From positions 20,312,660-20,376,659 of the forward strand of contig NC_087069.1 in NCBI RefSeq assembly GCF_963678635.1: a stretch of DNA of 64,000 nucleotides, in the 5' to 3' direction. A program made the position numbers and the translations under genes. This document shows positions 47,245-60,878 of the stretch, in pieces. Source of the stretch: Symsagittifera roscoffensis. Lineage: Eukaryota > Xenacoelomorpha > Acoela > Convolutidae. The notes under the pieces are model-generated. The model ran no database searches. It was given only the letters and a program-made list of their open reading frames with translations, and was not told where the DNA came from. Positions within the stretch are counted from its first letter, which is position 1; each line of letters opens with the position of its first letter.

Positions 47245-47745
47245 TGCTCGAACGGCCGACAAAAATCATCGACACTATTGGCTTCGGCAATCCTGACAGA
47301 GACACAGACGCTTTCACCATACATGAATTGGTTAGCAAACGGAAGGAAGTCGAAACACAAACAGTCAACTTATTCACCATAGCTGTAAACGGACAAAATC
47401 GACGTTTGGATAAATCACTTTTCAACATCATCGGATTTAAAATTAGTTTAAATAATAGCTAAAAATGAATAGGACATGATTTTATCCGGACTATGTGTGT
47501 GAACGGGTATTGTGTCAGAATACGCAAACCAGAAGTCCACAACTGTAAACCGGTGATCGCAGCTAATTGGGAGATCTAGATAAAAAAATCGCACAAAAGT
47601 GATTATTTTTGGAGAAGACGACAAAAAAGAAGTAGTCCTAGATAAGTCATTGCTGGTTTAGATAATGACCAGTCAAACTTTACTGTTTCGGTTTCTTCTC
47701 AGAGCTGTACAGAACAGATAAATTCGCTGAAGTGTTTTCGTTGAA
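47245..47745. repeat. Internally deleted 501-bp array unit
   Basis: At about 47438 the sequence jumps from the GTPase remnant (ATCATCGGATTT) directly to the linker (AAAATTAGTTTAAATAATAG), removing about 700 bp. The unit then re-enters the next G1/G3 region. Sequences on both sides are almost identical to each other. Confidence 0.85.
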
Positions 47746-50700
47746 TGCTCGAACGGCTGACAAAAATCATCGACACTATTGGCTTCGGCAATCCTGACAG
47801 AGACACAGACGCTTACACCATACATGAATTGGTTAGCACACGGAAGGAAGTCGAAACACAAACAGTCAACTTATTCACCATAGCTGTAAACGGACAAAAT
47901 CGACGTTTGGATAAATCACTTTTCAACATCATCGGATTTTTCGAAAAAACATGGTTAGCAACAGTTTCTGGCAACTGACTGAGATTGTTTCCACGAAACT
48001 TGCCATAGGCCATTTATCATCAGTGAATCGTTAAGGAAGACAGGGTGTACCGATGATTACATCACGGCAGAAAAAATAAGAGCTGTCGATAAGTAGGTTC
48101 CGAAAAGTCGAGGGCTGGAAAATCTGTTGGAGGATACATGTAGCTACCCCAAACCCAGACATTGGAAGAGACAGCAGAGTCCTATCTACAACCTGCAAGC
48201 ACGTTCCGAGTGAAAAAGAAAACAATAGATAATCGTCAATTTAATCGTCAGAGTTATGCATAAAACTTTTGCGATATCAAATTTTCACTTAGTTCTCACC
48301 CAGACAGAATGAGCCAGTTACGTTTTTGTTTGGAAATTGATCAGGAATCACTTATCACTTAGCTGACGAAGTATAGTAAATTTTGAAATGATCTCATGAG
48401 ATAAAAATTTAATATCCAGCTTTCAAGAGTAATCTCGCAAGAAACTAGGGCACCAAAACGAAAAACCATGACTCTTTTTATAACTGCTGGAAGATTACCG
48501 CAGATTAATTGAAACTGATATATAACTTCTCATAAAAAATCTTTATTTGGCTGTAATTTTTTGATTAGCTATGTTTCGGAAAGTAAGTATGTGAAGAGCT
48601 TAACAAACTTTTCAGAAGATCATAAGCATTTCTGTTCAAGAATTTAGTTTAAATAATAACTGAAAAAGAATAGGAGATGATTTTATCCGGACTGTCTGTG
48701 TGAACGTGTACTGTGTCAGAATACGCAAACCAGAAGTCATCAACTGGAAACAGGTGATCGCAGCTAATTGGGAGATCTAGATAATAAAAATCGTACAAAA
48801 CTGAATTTTATTGGAGAAAATGACAAAGAAGAAGTAGTCCTAGATAAGGCATTGCTGGTTTAGATAATAACCAATCAAACTTTACTGTTTCGGCTTCTTC
48901 TCGGAGCTGTACAGTACAGATAAATTCGCTGAAGTGTTTTCATTGAATGTTCGAACCGCCGACAAAAATCATCGACACTATTGGCTTCGGCAATCCTGAC
49001 AGAGACACAGACGCTTACGCCATACATGAATTGGTTAGCAAACTGAAGGAAGTCGAAACACAAACAGTCAACTTATTCACCATGGCTGTAAACGGGCAAA
49101 ATCGACGTTTGGATAAATCACTTTTCAACATCATCGGATTTTTCCAAAAAACATGGTTAGCAACAGTTTCTGGCAACTGACTGAGATTGTTTCCACGAAA
49201 CTTGCCATAGGCCATTTAGCATCAGCGAATCGTTAAGGAAGACAGGGTGTACCGATGATTACATCACGGCAGAATAAATAAGTACTGTCGATAAGTAGGT
49301 TCCGAAAAGTCGAGGGCTGGAAAATCTGTTGGAGGATACATGTAGCTACCCCAAACCCAGACAATGGAAGAGACAGCAGAGTCCTATCTACAACCTGCAA
49401 GCACGTTCCGGGTGAAAAAAAACAATAGATAATCGTCAATTCAAAAGTCAGAGTTATGCATAAAACTTTTGCAATATCAAATTTTCACTTAGTTCTCACG
49501 CAGACAGAATGAGCCAGTTACGCTTTTTTTTGGAAATTGACCAGGAATCACTTATCACTTAGCTGACGAAGTTTAGTAAATTTTGAAATGATCTCATGAG
49601 ATAAAAAATTTAATATCCAGCTTTAAAGAGTAATCTCGCAGGAAACGAGGGCACCAAAAAGAAAAACCATACCGCTTTTTATAACTGCTTGAAGATTACC
49701 GCTGATTAATTGAAACTGATATATAACTTATCATAAGAAATCTTGATTTGGCTGTACTTTTTTGATTAGCTATGTTTCGGAAAGTAAGTATGTGAAGAGC
49801 TTAACAAACTTTTCAGAACATCATAAGCATTTCTGTTCAAGAATTTAGTTTAAATAATAACTGAAAAAGAATAGGAGATGATTTTATCCGGACTGTCTGT
49901 GTGAACGTGTACTATGTCAGAATACGCAAACCAGAAGTCATCAACTGGAAACATGTGATCGCAGCTAATTGGGAGATCTAGAAAATAAAAATCGCACAAA
50001 ACTAAATTTTATTGGAGAAAATGACAAAGAAGAAGTAGTCCTAGATAAGGCATTGCTGGTTTAGATAATGACCAATCAAACTTTACTGTTTCGGCTTCTT
50101 CTCGGAGCTGTACAGTACAGATAAATTCGCTGAAGTGTTTTCATTGAATGTTCGAACCGCCGACAAAAATCATCGACACTATTGGCTTCGGCAATCCTGA
50201 CAGAGACACAGACGCTTACGCCATACATGAATTGGTTAGCAAACTGAAGGAAGTCGAAACACAAACAGTCAACTTATTCACCATAGCTGTAAACGGGCAA
50301 AATCGACGTTTGGATAAATCACTTTTCAACATCATCGGATTTTTCCAAAAACATGGTTTGCAACAGTTTCTGGCAACTGACTGAGATTGTTTCCACGAAA
50401 CTTGCCATAGGCCATTTATCATCAGTGAATCGTTAAGGAAGACAGGGTGTACCGAGGATTACATCACGGCAGAATAAATAGGGGCTGTCGATAAGTAGGT
50501 TCCGAAAAGTCGAGGGCTGGAAAATCTGTTGGAGGATACATGTAGCTACCCCAAACCCAGACATTGAAAGAGACAGCAGAGTCCTATCTACAACCTGCAA
50601 GCACGTTCCGAGTGAAAAAGAACACAATAGATAATCGTCAATTTAATCGTCAGAGTTATGCATAAAACTTTTGCGATATCAAATTTTCACTTAGTTCTCG

Positions 50701-53700
50701 CCCAGACAGAATGAGCCAGTTACGTTTTTTTTTGGAAATTGATCAGGAATCACTTATCACTTAGCTGACGAATTATAGTAAATTTTGAAATGATCTCATG
50801 TGATAAAAATTTAAAATCCAGCTTTCAAGAGTAAACTCGCAAGAAACGAGGGCACCACAAAGAAAAACCATGACGCTTTTTATAACTGCTGGAAGATTAC
50901 CGCAGATTAATTGAAACTGATATATAACTTCTCATAAAAAATCTTGATTTGGCTGTACTTTTTTGATTAGCTATGTTTCGGAAAGTAAGTATGTGAAGAG
51001 CTTAACAAACTTGTCAGAACATCATAAGCATTTCTGTTCAAGAATTTAGTTTAAATAATAACTGAAAAAGAATAGGAGATGATTTTATCCGGACTGTCTG
51101 TGTGAACGTGTACTGTGTCAGAATACGCAAACCAGAAGTCAACAACTGGAAACAGGTGATCGCAGCTAATTGGGAGATCTAGATAATAAAAATCGCACAA
51201 AACTGAATTTTATTGGAGAAAATGACAAAGAAGAAGTAGTCCTAGATAAGGCATTGCTGGTTTAGATAATGACCAATCAAACTTTACTGTTTCGGCTTCT
51301 TCTCGGAGCTGTACAGTACAGATAAATTCGCTGAAGTGTTTTCATTGAATGTTCGAACCGCCGACAAAAATCATCGACACTATTGGCTTCGGCAATCCTG
51401 GCAGAGACACAGACGCTTACGCCCTACATGAATTGGTTAGCAAACTGAAGGAAGTCGAAACACAAACAGTCAACTTATTCACCATAGCTGTAAACGGGCA
51501 AAATCGACGTTTGGATAAATCACTTTTCAACATGATCGGATTTTTCCAAAAAACATGGTTAGCAACAGTTTCTGGCAACTGACTGAGATTGTTTCCACGA
51601 AACTTGCCATAGGCCATTTATCATCAGTGAATCGCTAAGGAAGACAGGGTGTACCGATGATTACATCACGCCAGAATAAATAAGAGCTGTCGATAAGTAG
51701 GTTCCGAAAAGTCGACGGCTGGAAAATCTGTTGGAGGATACAAGTAGCTACCCCAAACCCAGACATTGGAAGAGACAGCAGAGTCCTATCTACAACCTGC
51801 AAGCACGTTCCGGGTGAAAAAAAAAACAATAGATAATCGTCAATTCAATAGTCAGAGTTATGCATAAAACTTTTGCAATATCAAATTTTCACTTAGTTCT
51901 CACGCAGACAGAATGAGCCAGTTACGCTTTTTTTTGGAAATTGATCAGGCATCACTTATCACTTAGCTGACGAAGTATAGTAAATTTTGAAATGATCTCA
52001 TGAGATAAAAAATTTAATATCCAGCTTTCAAGAGTAATCTCGCAAGAAACGAGGGCACCAGAAAGAAAAACCATGACGCTTTTTATAACTACTGGAAGAT
52101 TACCGCAGATTAATTGAAACTGATGTATAACTTCTCATAAAAAATCTTGAAGTGGCTGTACTTTTTGATGATATATGTTTCGGAAACTAAGTATGTGACG
52201 AGCTTAACAAACTTTTCAGAACATCATAAGCATTTCTGTTCCAAAAATTAGTTTAAACAATAACTAAAAAAGAATAAGAGATGATTTTAGCCGGACTGTC
52301 TGTGTGAACGGGTTTTGTGTCAGAATGCGCAAACCAAAAGTCCACAACTGGAAACAGGTAATCGCAGCTAATTGGGAGATCTAGATAATAAAAATCGCAC
52401 AAAACTGATTATTATTGGAGAAAATGACAAACAAGAAGTAGTCCTAGATAAGCCATTGCTGGTTTAGATAATGACCACTCAAGCTTTACTGTTTCGGCTT
52501 CTTCTCAGAGCTGTACAGAACAGATAAACTCGCTGAAGTGTTTTCATTGAAAGTTCGAACGGCCGACAAAAATCATCGACACTATTGGCTTCGGCAATCC
52601 TGACAGAGACACAGACGCTTACGCCATACATGAATTGGTTAGCAAAAAGAAGAAAGTCGAAACACAAACAGTCAACTTTTTCACCATAGCTGTAAACGGG
52701 CAAAATCGACGTTCGGATAAATCTTTTCTCAACATGATCGGATTTTTCCAAAAAACATGGTTAGCAACAGTTTCTGGCAACTGACTGAGATTGTTTCCAC
52801 GAAACTTGCCATAGGCCATTTATCATCAGTGAATCGCTAAGGAAGACAGGGTCTACCGATGATTACATCACGGCAGAATAAATAAGAGCTGTCGATAAGT
52901 AGGTTCCGACAAGTCGAGGGCTGGAAAATCTGTTGGAGGATACAAGTAGCTACCCCAAACCCAGACATTGGAAGAGACAGCAGAGTCCTATCTACAACCT
53001 GCAAGCACGTTCCGGCTGAAAGAAAAACAATAGATAATCGTCAATTCAAAAGTCAGAGTTATGCATAAAACTTTTGCAATATCAAATTTTCACTTAGTTC
53101 TCACGCAGACAGAATGAGCCAGTTACGCTTTTTTTTTGGAAATTGATCAGGAATCACTTATCACTTAGCTGACGAAGTTTAGTAAATTTTGAAATGATCT
53201 CATGAGATAAAAAATTTAATATCCAGCTTTCAAGAGTAATCTCGCAAGAAACGAGGGCACCAAAAAGAAAAACCATGGCGCTTTTTATAACTACTGGAAG
53301 ATTACCGCAGATTTATTGAAACTGATGTATAACTTCTCATAAAAAATCTTGAAGTGGCTGTACTTTTTGATGAGCTATGTTTCGGAAACTAAGTATGTGA
53401 CGAGCTTAACAAACTTTTCAGAACATCATAAGCATTTCTGTTCCAGAAATTAGTTTAAACAATAACTAAAAAAGAATAAGAGATGATTTTAGCCGGACTG
53501 TTGTCTGTGTGAACGGGTTTTGTGTCAGAATGCGCAAACCAGCAGTCCACAACTGGAAACAGGTGATCGCAGCTAATTGGGAGATCTAGATAATAAAAAT
53601 CGCACAAAACTGATTATTATTGGAGAAAATGACAAAGAAGAAGTAGTCCTAGATAAGACATTGCTGGTTTAGATAATGACCACTCAAACTTTACTGTTTC

Positions 53701-54039
53701 GGCTTCTTCTCAGAGCTGTACAGAACAGATAAATTCGCTGAAGTGTTTTCATTGAATGTTCGAACGGCCGACAAAAATCATCGACACTATTGGCTTCGGC
53801 AATCCTGACAGAGACACAGACGCTTACGCCATACATGAATTGGTTAGCAAACTGAAGGAAGTCGAAACACAAACAGTCAACTTTTTCACTATAGCTGTAA
53901 ACACGCAAAATCGACGTTTGGATAAATCACTTCAACATTATCGGATTTTTCCAAAAAAAAATGGTTAGCAACAGTTTCTGGCAACTGACTGAGATTGTTT
54001 CAACGAAACTTGCCATAGGCCATTTATCATCAGTGAATC

Positions 54040-55829
54040 GTTAAGGAAGACAGGGTCTACCGATGATTACATCACGGCAGAATAAATAAAAGCTGTCGAT
54101 AAGTACGTTCCGAAAAGTCGAGGGCTGAAAATTCTGTTGGAGGATACATGTAGCTACCCCAAACCCAGACATTGGAAGAGACAGCAGAGTCCTATCTACA
54201 ACCTGCAAGCACGTTCCGAGTAAAAAAAAACAATAGATAATCGTCAATTCAACCGTCAGAGTTATGCATAAAACTTAAGCAATATCAAATTTTCACTTAG
54301 TTCTCACGCAGACAGAATGAGCCAGTTACACTTTTTTTGGGAAAATGAGCAGGAATCGCTTATCACTTAGCTGACGAATTATAGTAAATTTTGAAATGAT
54401 CTCATGAGATAAAAATTTAATATCCGGCTTTCAAGAGTAATCTCGCAAGAAACGAGGGCACCAAAAAGAAAAACCAAAAGGAAAAACCATTAGTTTCTCA
54501 CCATCGACACTAATGGCTTTGGCTAAAACAAAGAAGAAGTAGTCCTAGATAAGTCATTGCTGGTTTAGATAATGACCGCTCAAACTTAACTGTTTCGGCT
54601 TCTTCTCGGAGCTGTACAGAACAGATAAATTCGCTGAAGTGTTTTCGTTGAATGCTCGAACGGCCGACAAAAATCAGCGACACTATTGGCTTCGGCAATC
54701 CTGACAGAGACACAGACGCTTACGCCATACATGAATTCGTTAGCAAACTGAAGGAAGTCGAAACACAAACAGTCAACTTTTTCACTATAGCTGTAAACAC
54801 GCAAAATCGACGTTTGGATAAATCACTTCAACATTATCGGATTTTTCCAAAAAAAATGGTTAGCAACAGTTTCTGGCAACTGACTGAGATTGTTTCCACG
54901 AAACTTGCCATAGGCAATTTATCATCAGTGAATCGTTAAGGAAGACAGGGTCTACCGATGATTTCATCACGGCAGAATAAATAAAAGCTGTCGATAAGTA
55001 CGATCCGAAAAGTCGAGGGCTGGAAAATCTGTTGGAGGATACATGTAGCTACCCCAAACCCAGACATTGGAAGAGACAGCAGAGTCCTATCTACAACCTG
55101 CAAGCACGTTCCGAGTAAAAAAAAACAATAGATAATCGTCAATTCAACCGTCAGAGTTATGCATAAAACTTAAGCAATATCAAATTTTCACTTAGTTCTC
55201 ACGCAGACAGAATGAGCCAGTTACACTTTTTTTGGGAAAATGAGCAGGAATCGCTTATCACTTAGCTGACGAATTATAGTAAATTTTGAAATGATCTCAT
55301 GAGATAAAAATTTAATATCCGGCTTTCAAGAGTAATCTCGCAAGAAACGAGGGCACCAAAAAGAAAAACCAAAAGGAAAAACCATTAGTTTCTCACCATC
55401 GACACTAATGGCTTTGGCTAAAACAAAGAAGAAGTAGTCCTAGATAAGTCATTGCTGGTTTAGATAATGACCGCTCAAACTTAACTGTTTCGGCTTCTTC
55501 TCGGAGCTGTACAGAACAGATAAATTCGCTGAAGTGTTTTCGTTGAATGCTCGAACGGCCGACCAAAATCAGCGACACTATTGGCTTCGGCAATCCTGAC
55601 AGAGACACAGACGCTTACGCCATACATGAATTCGTTAGCAAACTGAAGGAAGTCGAAACACAAACAGTCAACTTTTTCACTATAGCTGTAAACACGCAAA
55701 ATCGACGTTTGGATAAATCACTTCAACATTATCGGATTTTTCCAAAAAAAATGGTTAGCAACAGTTTCTGGCAACTGACTGAGATTGTTTCCACGAAACT
55801 TGCCATAGGCAATTTATCATCAGTGAATC
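54040..55829. repeat. Doublet of 895-bp array units sharing one deletion
   Basis: The segments starting near 54040 and 54935 are nearly identical, offset by 895 bp. Both lack about 300 bp of the usual linker and carry the same junction near 54470 and 55365, where AAAAGGAAAAACCATTAG joins a short extra ATCGACACTAATGGCTTTGG. The deletion therefore happened once and was then duplicated. Confidence 0.9.
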
Positions 55830-56079
55830 GTTAAGGAAGACAGGGTCTACCGATGATTTCATCACGGCAGAATAAATAAAAGCTGTCGATAAGTACGATC
55901 CGAAAAGTCGAGGGCTGGAAAATCTGTTGGAGGATACATGTAGCTACCCCAAACCCAGACATTGGAAGAGACAGCAGAATCCTATCTACAACCTGCAAGC
56001 AAGTTCCGAGTAAAAAAAACAATAGATAATCGTCAATTCAACCGTCAGAGTTATGCATAAAACTATCAAATTTTCACTT

Positions 56080-56600
56080 AGTTCTCACCCAGACAGAATG
56101 AGCCAGTTACACTATTGGCTTCGGCAATCCTGACAGAGACACAGACGCTTACGCCATACATGAATTGGTTAACAAACTGAAGGAAGTCGAAACACAAACA
56201 GTCAACTTATTCACCATAGCTGTAAACAGGCAAAATCGACGTTTGGATAAATCACTTCAACATTATCGGATTTTTCCAAAAAAAATGCTTAGCAACAGTT
56301 TCTCGCAACTGACTGAAATTGTTTTCACGAACCTTCCGATAAGCCATTTATCATCAGTGAATCGTTTAGGTAGACGGTCGATAAGTAGAATCCGAAAAGT
56401 GGAGGGCTGGAATATCTATTCGAGGATACATGTACGGAGCCCAAACCCAGGCATTTGAAGAGACAACAGATTCCTATCTAAAAAACTGCAAGCAAGTTCC
56501 GTGTGAAAAAAAAAACAATAGATAATCGTCGATTTAACCGTCAGAGTTATGCATTAAGCTTTTGCACTATTAAATTTTCACCCAGCTCTCACCCGAGCAG
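56080..56600 (+). pseudogene. Truncated GTPase unit at the core array's right edge
   Basis: At about 56110 the linker motif GAGCCAGTTACAC joins directly to CTATTGGCTTCGG, so the part before G3 is missing. The following frame (56165-56458) is open for 97 codons through VNRQNRRLDKS, then in a shifted register. Beyond it the units become diverged and irregularly spaced. Confidence 0.7.
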
Positions 56601-59600
56601 AATGAGCCAGTTATGCTTTTTTGGGAAATTGATCAGAAATCAATTATCACTTAACTGATGAAGTATAGTAAGTTGTGAAATGATCATGAGATAAAAAATT
56701 ACCATCCTAATTTCAAGAGTAATCTAGAAAGAAACGGGGGCACCAAAAAGAAAAATCATGACGCTTTTTATAAATGCTGAAAGATTACTGCGGGTTTACT
56801 GAAACTAATATATAAGTTCTCATAATGCATGTTGAAGTGGCGCTTCTTTGTGATTAGCTATGTTTCGGAAACTAACTATATGAAGAGCTTAACAAACTTA
56901 TTACAACATCATTAGGCATTTCAAATCATAATTTACGTTAAAATAAAAACTAAAAAAGAATAGGAGTTGATTTAAGCCGGACTGTCTGCTTGCACGGGCG
57001 CTGTGTCAGAACACGCAAACTAGAAAACCACAACTGGAAACATGTGATGGCAGCTAATTGGGAGATCTAGCTTTATAAAAATTGCAGAAAACTGCTCATT
57101 ATCGGAGAAACTGACACTTGAAAAAGCAACCCTATTTAAGCCATTGCTGGTTTAGATAATGACTACTCAAACTTTCCTGTTTCGGCTTCTTCTCAGAGCT
57201 GTACAGAACAGCACAATTGATGACGTGTTTTCCATGAAATTGTCAAGCGGCCGATGAAAATCATCGACACTAATGGCTTCGGAAATCCTGACAGACACAG
57301 ACGCTTACGCCACTTAATAATTGGTTAGCAACGGAAGTCGAAACACAAACTGTAAACTAGTCCATCATGATACTAAACGGACAAAATTGACGATTGGATA
57401 GATCAATTGTCAACATGATCAGATATTTCCAAAAAATTCCAAGCATTAGTTTCTGGCAACAGACTAGCTTTTTTCACGAACCTTCCGATAGGTCATTTCT
57501 TATCAGTGAATGGTTTAGGGAGACAGGGTCTACGGATGACTACATCGTGGCAGAACAAATGAGAGCAGTCGATAAGGAGATTCCGGAAGGAAGGTCGAGG
57601 GCTGAAATATCTGTTCGCGGATACATGTAAGGATCGCAGACATTGAAAGAGAAGAGAAAATCCTGTATAAAAAATTCAAATGAGCTCCGAGTGAGGATAC
57701 CATTAGACAACCATCATTTTCACCGTCAAAGTGCATAATACTTTTGCAAACTCAAATTTGCACTCAGCTCTCACCCAAACAGATTGAAAGATTTACGTTT
57801 TTTTATTTTGAGAACTTGATCAGAAATTACTTATAACTTACCTGGCCAACTAAAGTTTTGAGCTGACCTCATATGATGAAAAATTACCATCCTGCTTTCG
57901 AGAGCAATCTCGAAGGAAACAAGGGCACCACAAAAAATCATGACGCTTTTTTTGATTGCCAAACGATTAATGCTGGTTAAGTGAAACTGATATTTAAGTT
58001 CTCATAATGAGTCTTGAAGTGGTTCTTCTTTAATGATTGGCTAATTTTCGGAAACTAAACATGAGAAGAGCTTTATTACCTTATCAGAACATCATATATT
58101 TTCAAGAATTTACTTCAAATCATAAGAAATAGAATAGGAGTTGGTTTAAGCTGGACAGTCTGCTAGCACGAGTGCTGCTCCAAAACAGGCAAACTAGAAA
58201 TCCACAACTGAACGGCGACTTGGGGAATCTGGGTGGTAAAAGTCGCACAAAACTGCTCATTATCGAAGAATTTCAAACTGGAAAAACAATGGGTCAATTT
58301 GATCGCCAGAGTTGCGCATTTTATTTTTGCCCAAACCCAAACATTGGATGAGACAGCAGAGTCCTATCTACAACCTGCAAGCAAGTTCCGAGTGAAAAAA
58401 AAACAATAGATAGTCGTCAATTTAAGCGTCAGAGTTATGCATAAAACTTATGCAATATCAAATTTTCACTTAGTTCTCACCCAGACAGAATGAGCGAGTT
58501 ACGTTTTTTTTTCCAAAACTTGATCGGAAATCACCCATCACTTAGGTGACGAGGTGAAGTAACTTTTGAATTAATCTCACGAGAAAAAAAGTAGCATCCT
58601 GCCTCCAAGAGCAATCTCGCACAAAACACGGGCACCGAAAAGAAACAATCATGATGCTTGGTCCCAAGAAACTTGGAAACACTAAATTATTTTAAATGCC
58701 GATATATTACTGCAGATGATTTGGAACTAATATTTAAGGTCTCAGAATAACTAGAGTCTGTCTTCTTATTTTCATAGCTAACTTATGCAAAACTACTTAG
58801 TGGAGAGCTTTACTAACTTTTCAGAACAACCTTAGGAATAACTTTTTAAGGATTTACTTCAATTCATAAGAGAATCAATTAGAATAAGAGATGGTTTTAG
58901 CCGGACTGTCTGCTAGCACGGGTGCTGTACGGAAACAGGCAAACTAGAATACTACAACTGGAAACGGGTGGCCACAGCTGGTTGGGGATCTAGCTGGTAA
59001 TAAGCGCAGAAAACCGCTTTTTATTGGCATGACTCGCACTGGAAAAAGCAGTCCATGTAAAATCAGTGCTGGACTAAATCAGGACCACTCAACCTTTGCT
59101 GTTCCGGCTTCCTCTGAAAGCTTTACAGAACAGCCACAAATTGCTGACGTGTTTTCCATGGCATTGTCGACCGGCCGACAAAAATCGACGCTCTTGGCAT
59201 TGACAATTCTGACTGAAACACCGACGCTTACACCATACAATTAGCTAGCAAACGGAAAGAAGTCGAAATACGACTCTGTAAACGTTTTCACTACAGCTGT
59301 AAGCGGCCACAATCAACGTTTGGGAAAATCGCTTCTCAACATCAGATTTTTCCAAAAAAGACTAAACAAGAGTTCCTGGCAACTTGTCAGAACATTAGGA
59401 AAAAACTAACAAGGATTTACTTCAATTCATAACCGAATTAGAATAAGAGATACTTTTAGCAGTACTGTCTCCTCGCATGAGTGCAGCACCAAATCAGGCA
59501 AACTAGAAATCCACAACTGGACACAGCTTGTCGCAGCTAGTTGGGGAATCTAGGTATTAAAAATTGCAAAAATTGCTCGTTATCGGAGAAACTGACACTG

Positions 59601-60607
59601 GAAAACGCAGTCCTAGTGAGTTCATTGCTGGACTAGATCAGGACCTCTCAGCCTTTACTGTTTCGGCTTATTCTTGAAGCTTTAGAGAACAGCCAAAAAT
59701 TGCTGTCAATTTTTCCATGGATTTGTCGACCTGCTGACAAAAATCATCGACAATATTGGCTTCGGCAATTCTGACAAAGACACCGAAACTTACGCCATAC
59801 AAGATTTAATTAGCTAACGGAAGGAAGTCGAAAACCGACTCTGTAAACGTTTTCACTACAGCTGTAAGCGGCCACAATCAACGTTTGGGAAAATCGCTTC
59901 TCAACATCAGTTTTTTCCAAAAAACACTTAACAACAGTTCCTGGCAACTTGTCAGAACATTAGAAAAAAACTAACAAGGATTTACTTCAATTCATAATCG
60001 AATTAGAATAAGAGATGCTTTTAGCCGGGTTGTCTCCTCGCATGAGTGCAGCACCAAAACAGGCAAACTAGAAGTCCACAACTGGACACAGCTTGGCTTG
60101 TCGGAGCTAGTTGGGGAATCTAGGTATTAAAAATTGCAAAAATTGCTCATTATCGGAGAAACTGACACTGGAAAACGCAGTCCTAGTGAGTTCATTGCTG
60201 GACTAGATCAGGACCTATCAGCCTTTGCTGTTTCGGCTTATTCTGGAAGCTTTAGAGAACAGTCAAAATTTGCTGTCAATTTTTCCATGGATTTGTCGAC
60301 TTGCTGACAAAAATCATCGACAATTTGGCTTCGGCAATTCTGACAGAGACACCGAAACTTACGCCATACAAGGTTTAGTTAGCTAACGTAAGGAAGTCGA
60401 AAGAAGACTATGTTAACTTTTTCACCATAGCTGCAAACGGCCAAAATCGACGTTCGGATAAATCACTTCAACAAGATCAGATTTTTCCAAAAACTGGTTA
60501 GCAACAGTTCCTGGCAACAGACTATGATTGTTCTGATGAAGCTTCCGACGCACCATTTTTTGTCAGTGAATGGTATAGGGAGACAGGGGCTACATCGTGG
60601 CAGAATA

Positions 60608-60630
60608 GAGAGAGAGAGAGAGAGAGAGAG
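60608..60630. repeat. (GA)n microsatellite
   Basis: Uninterrupted GA dinucleotides, about 11 repeats. They form the tail end of the retroposon-like insert described at this place. Confidence 0.95.
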
Positions 60631-60878
60631 AAGGACTTAATTTACCCCTTGGGGAATTTACAAAACAATCTTACAATTCACAAAACTTAACAGCAATAAT
60701 AGAAATAGTTTATATTTTTTAAATAGATATTAAGAACGACAATACAGGAGAATACATTTTGCCGAACACGTACAGCTCACTTTTTCATTGTAAGTTTGAA
60801 GCTGACTCTTGTAGAAAAGGTGAATTTTCCTCTTCCATTCACAAAATGAGTCACGAGCATCATTTTTTAGGTGATTTG
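60608..60878 (-). mobile_element. 5'-truncated L2/CR1-like retroposon end with (CT)n tail
   Basis: A 271-bp insert interrupts a GTPase unit. Nearby units read straight across this position (GGCAGAACAAATGAGAGC near 57549). It is flanked by AGAATA at 60602-60607 and 60879-60884, a likely target duplication. Read on the minus strand it ends AAATTCCCCAAGGGGTAAAT followed by a (CT)n run. A CCCC/GGGG mini-hairpin followed by a simple-repeat tail is typical of L2/CR1-clade 3' ends and of SINEs that share them. No RT sequence is included. Confidence 0.6.

Larger units (their letters stand above)
39600..54470. repeat. Core tandem array, 1.2-kb units derived from a GTPase gene
   Basis: The G3-coding landmark (ATCGACACTATTGGCTTCGG) recurs near 40122, 41319, 42520, 43697, 44882, 46069, 47266, 47767, 48968, 50169, 51370, 52575 and 53778. 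Steps are 1177-1205 bp except one of 501 bp. Units are very similar, especially between 48.2 and 54.2 kb. Each contains a remnant of the GTPase reading frame on the plus strand (about 230 nt open, IIDTIGFGNPDRDTD to FFQK), a frame break, the C-terminal remnant, and about 500 bp of non-coding linker. Minus-strand frames over the same 200 nt are also open but have no domain content. Confidence 0.93.

Noticed and set aside
48355-48460. Possible hammerhead ribozyme in array units (CTGACGA ... GAAA)
   Set aside because: The bases between the two core motifs do not form stem II, and no matching stems I and III are apparent in this or other units.
42461-55699. Recurrent minus-strand ORFs of 60-90 codons in array units
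   Set aside because: They lie antisense to the GTPase remnant and have no recognisable motif. Their openness follows from the base composition of the conserved sense segment.
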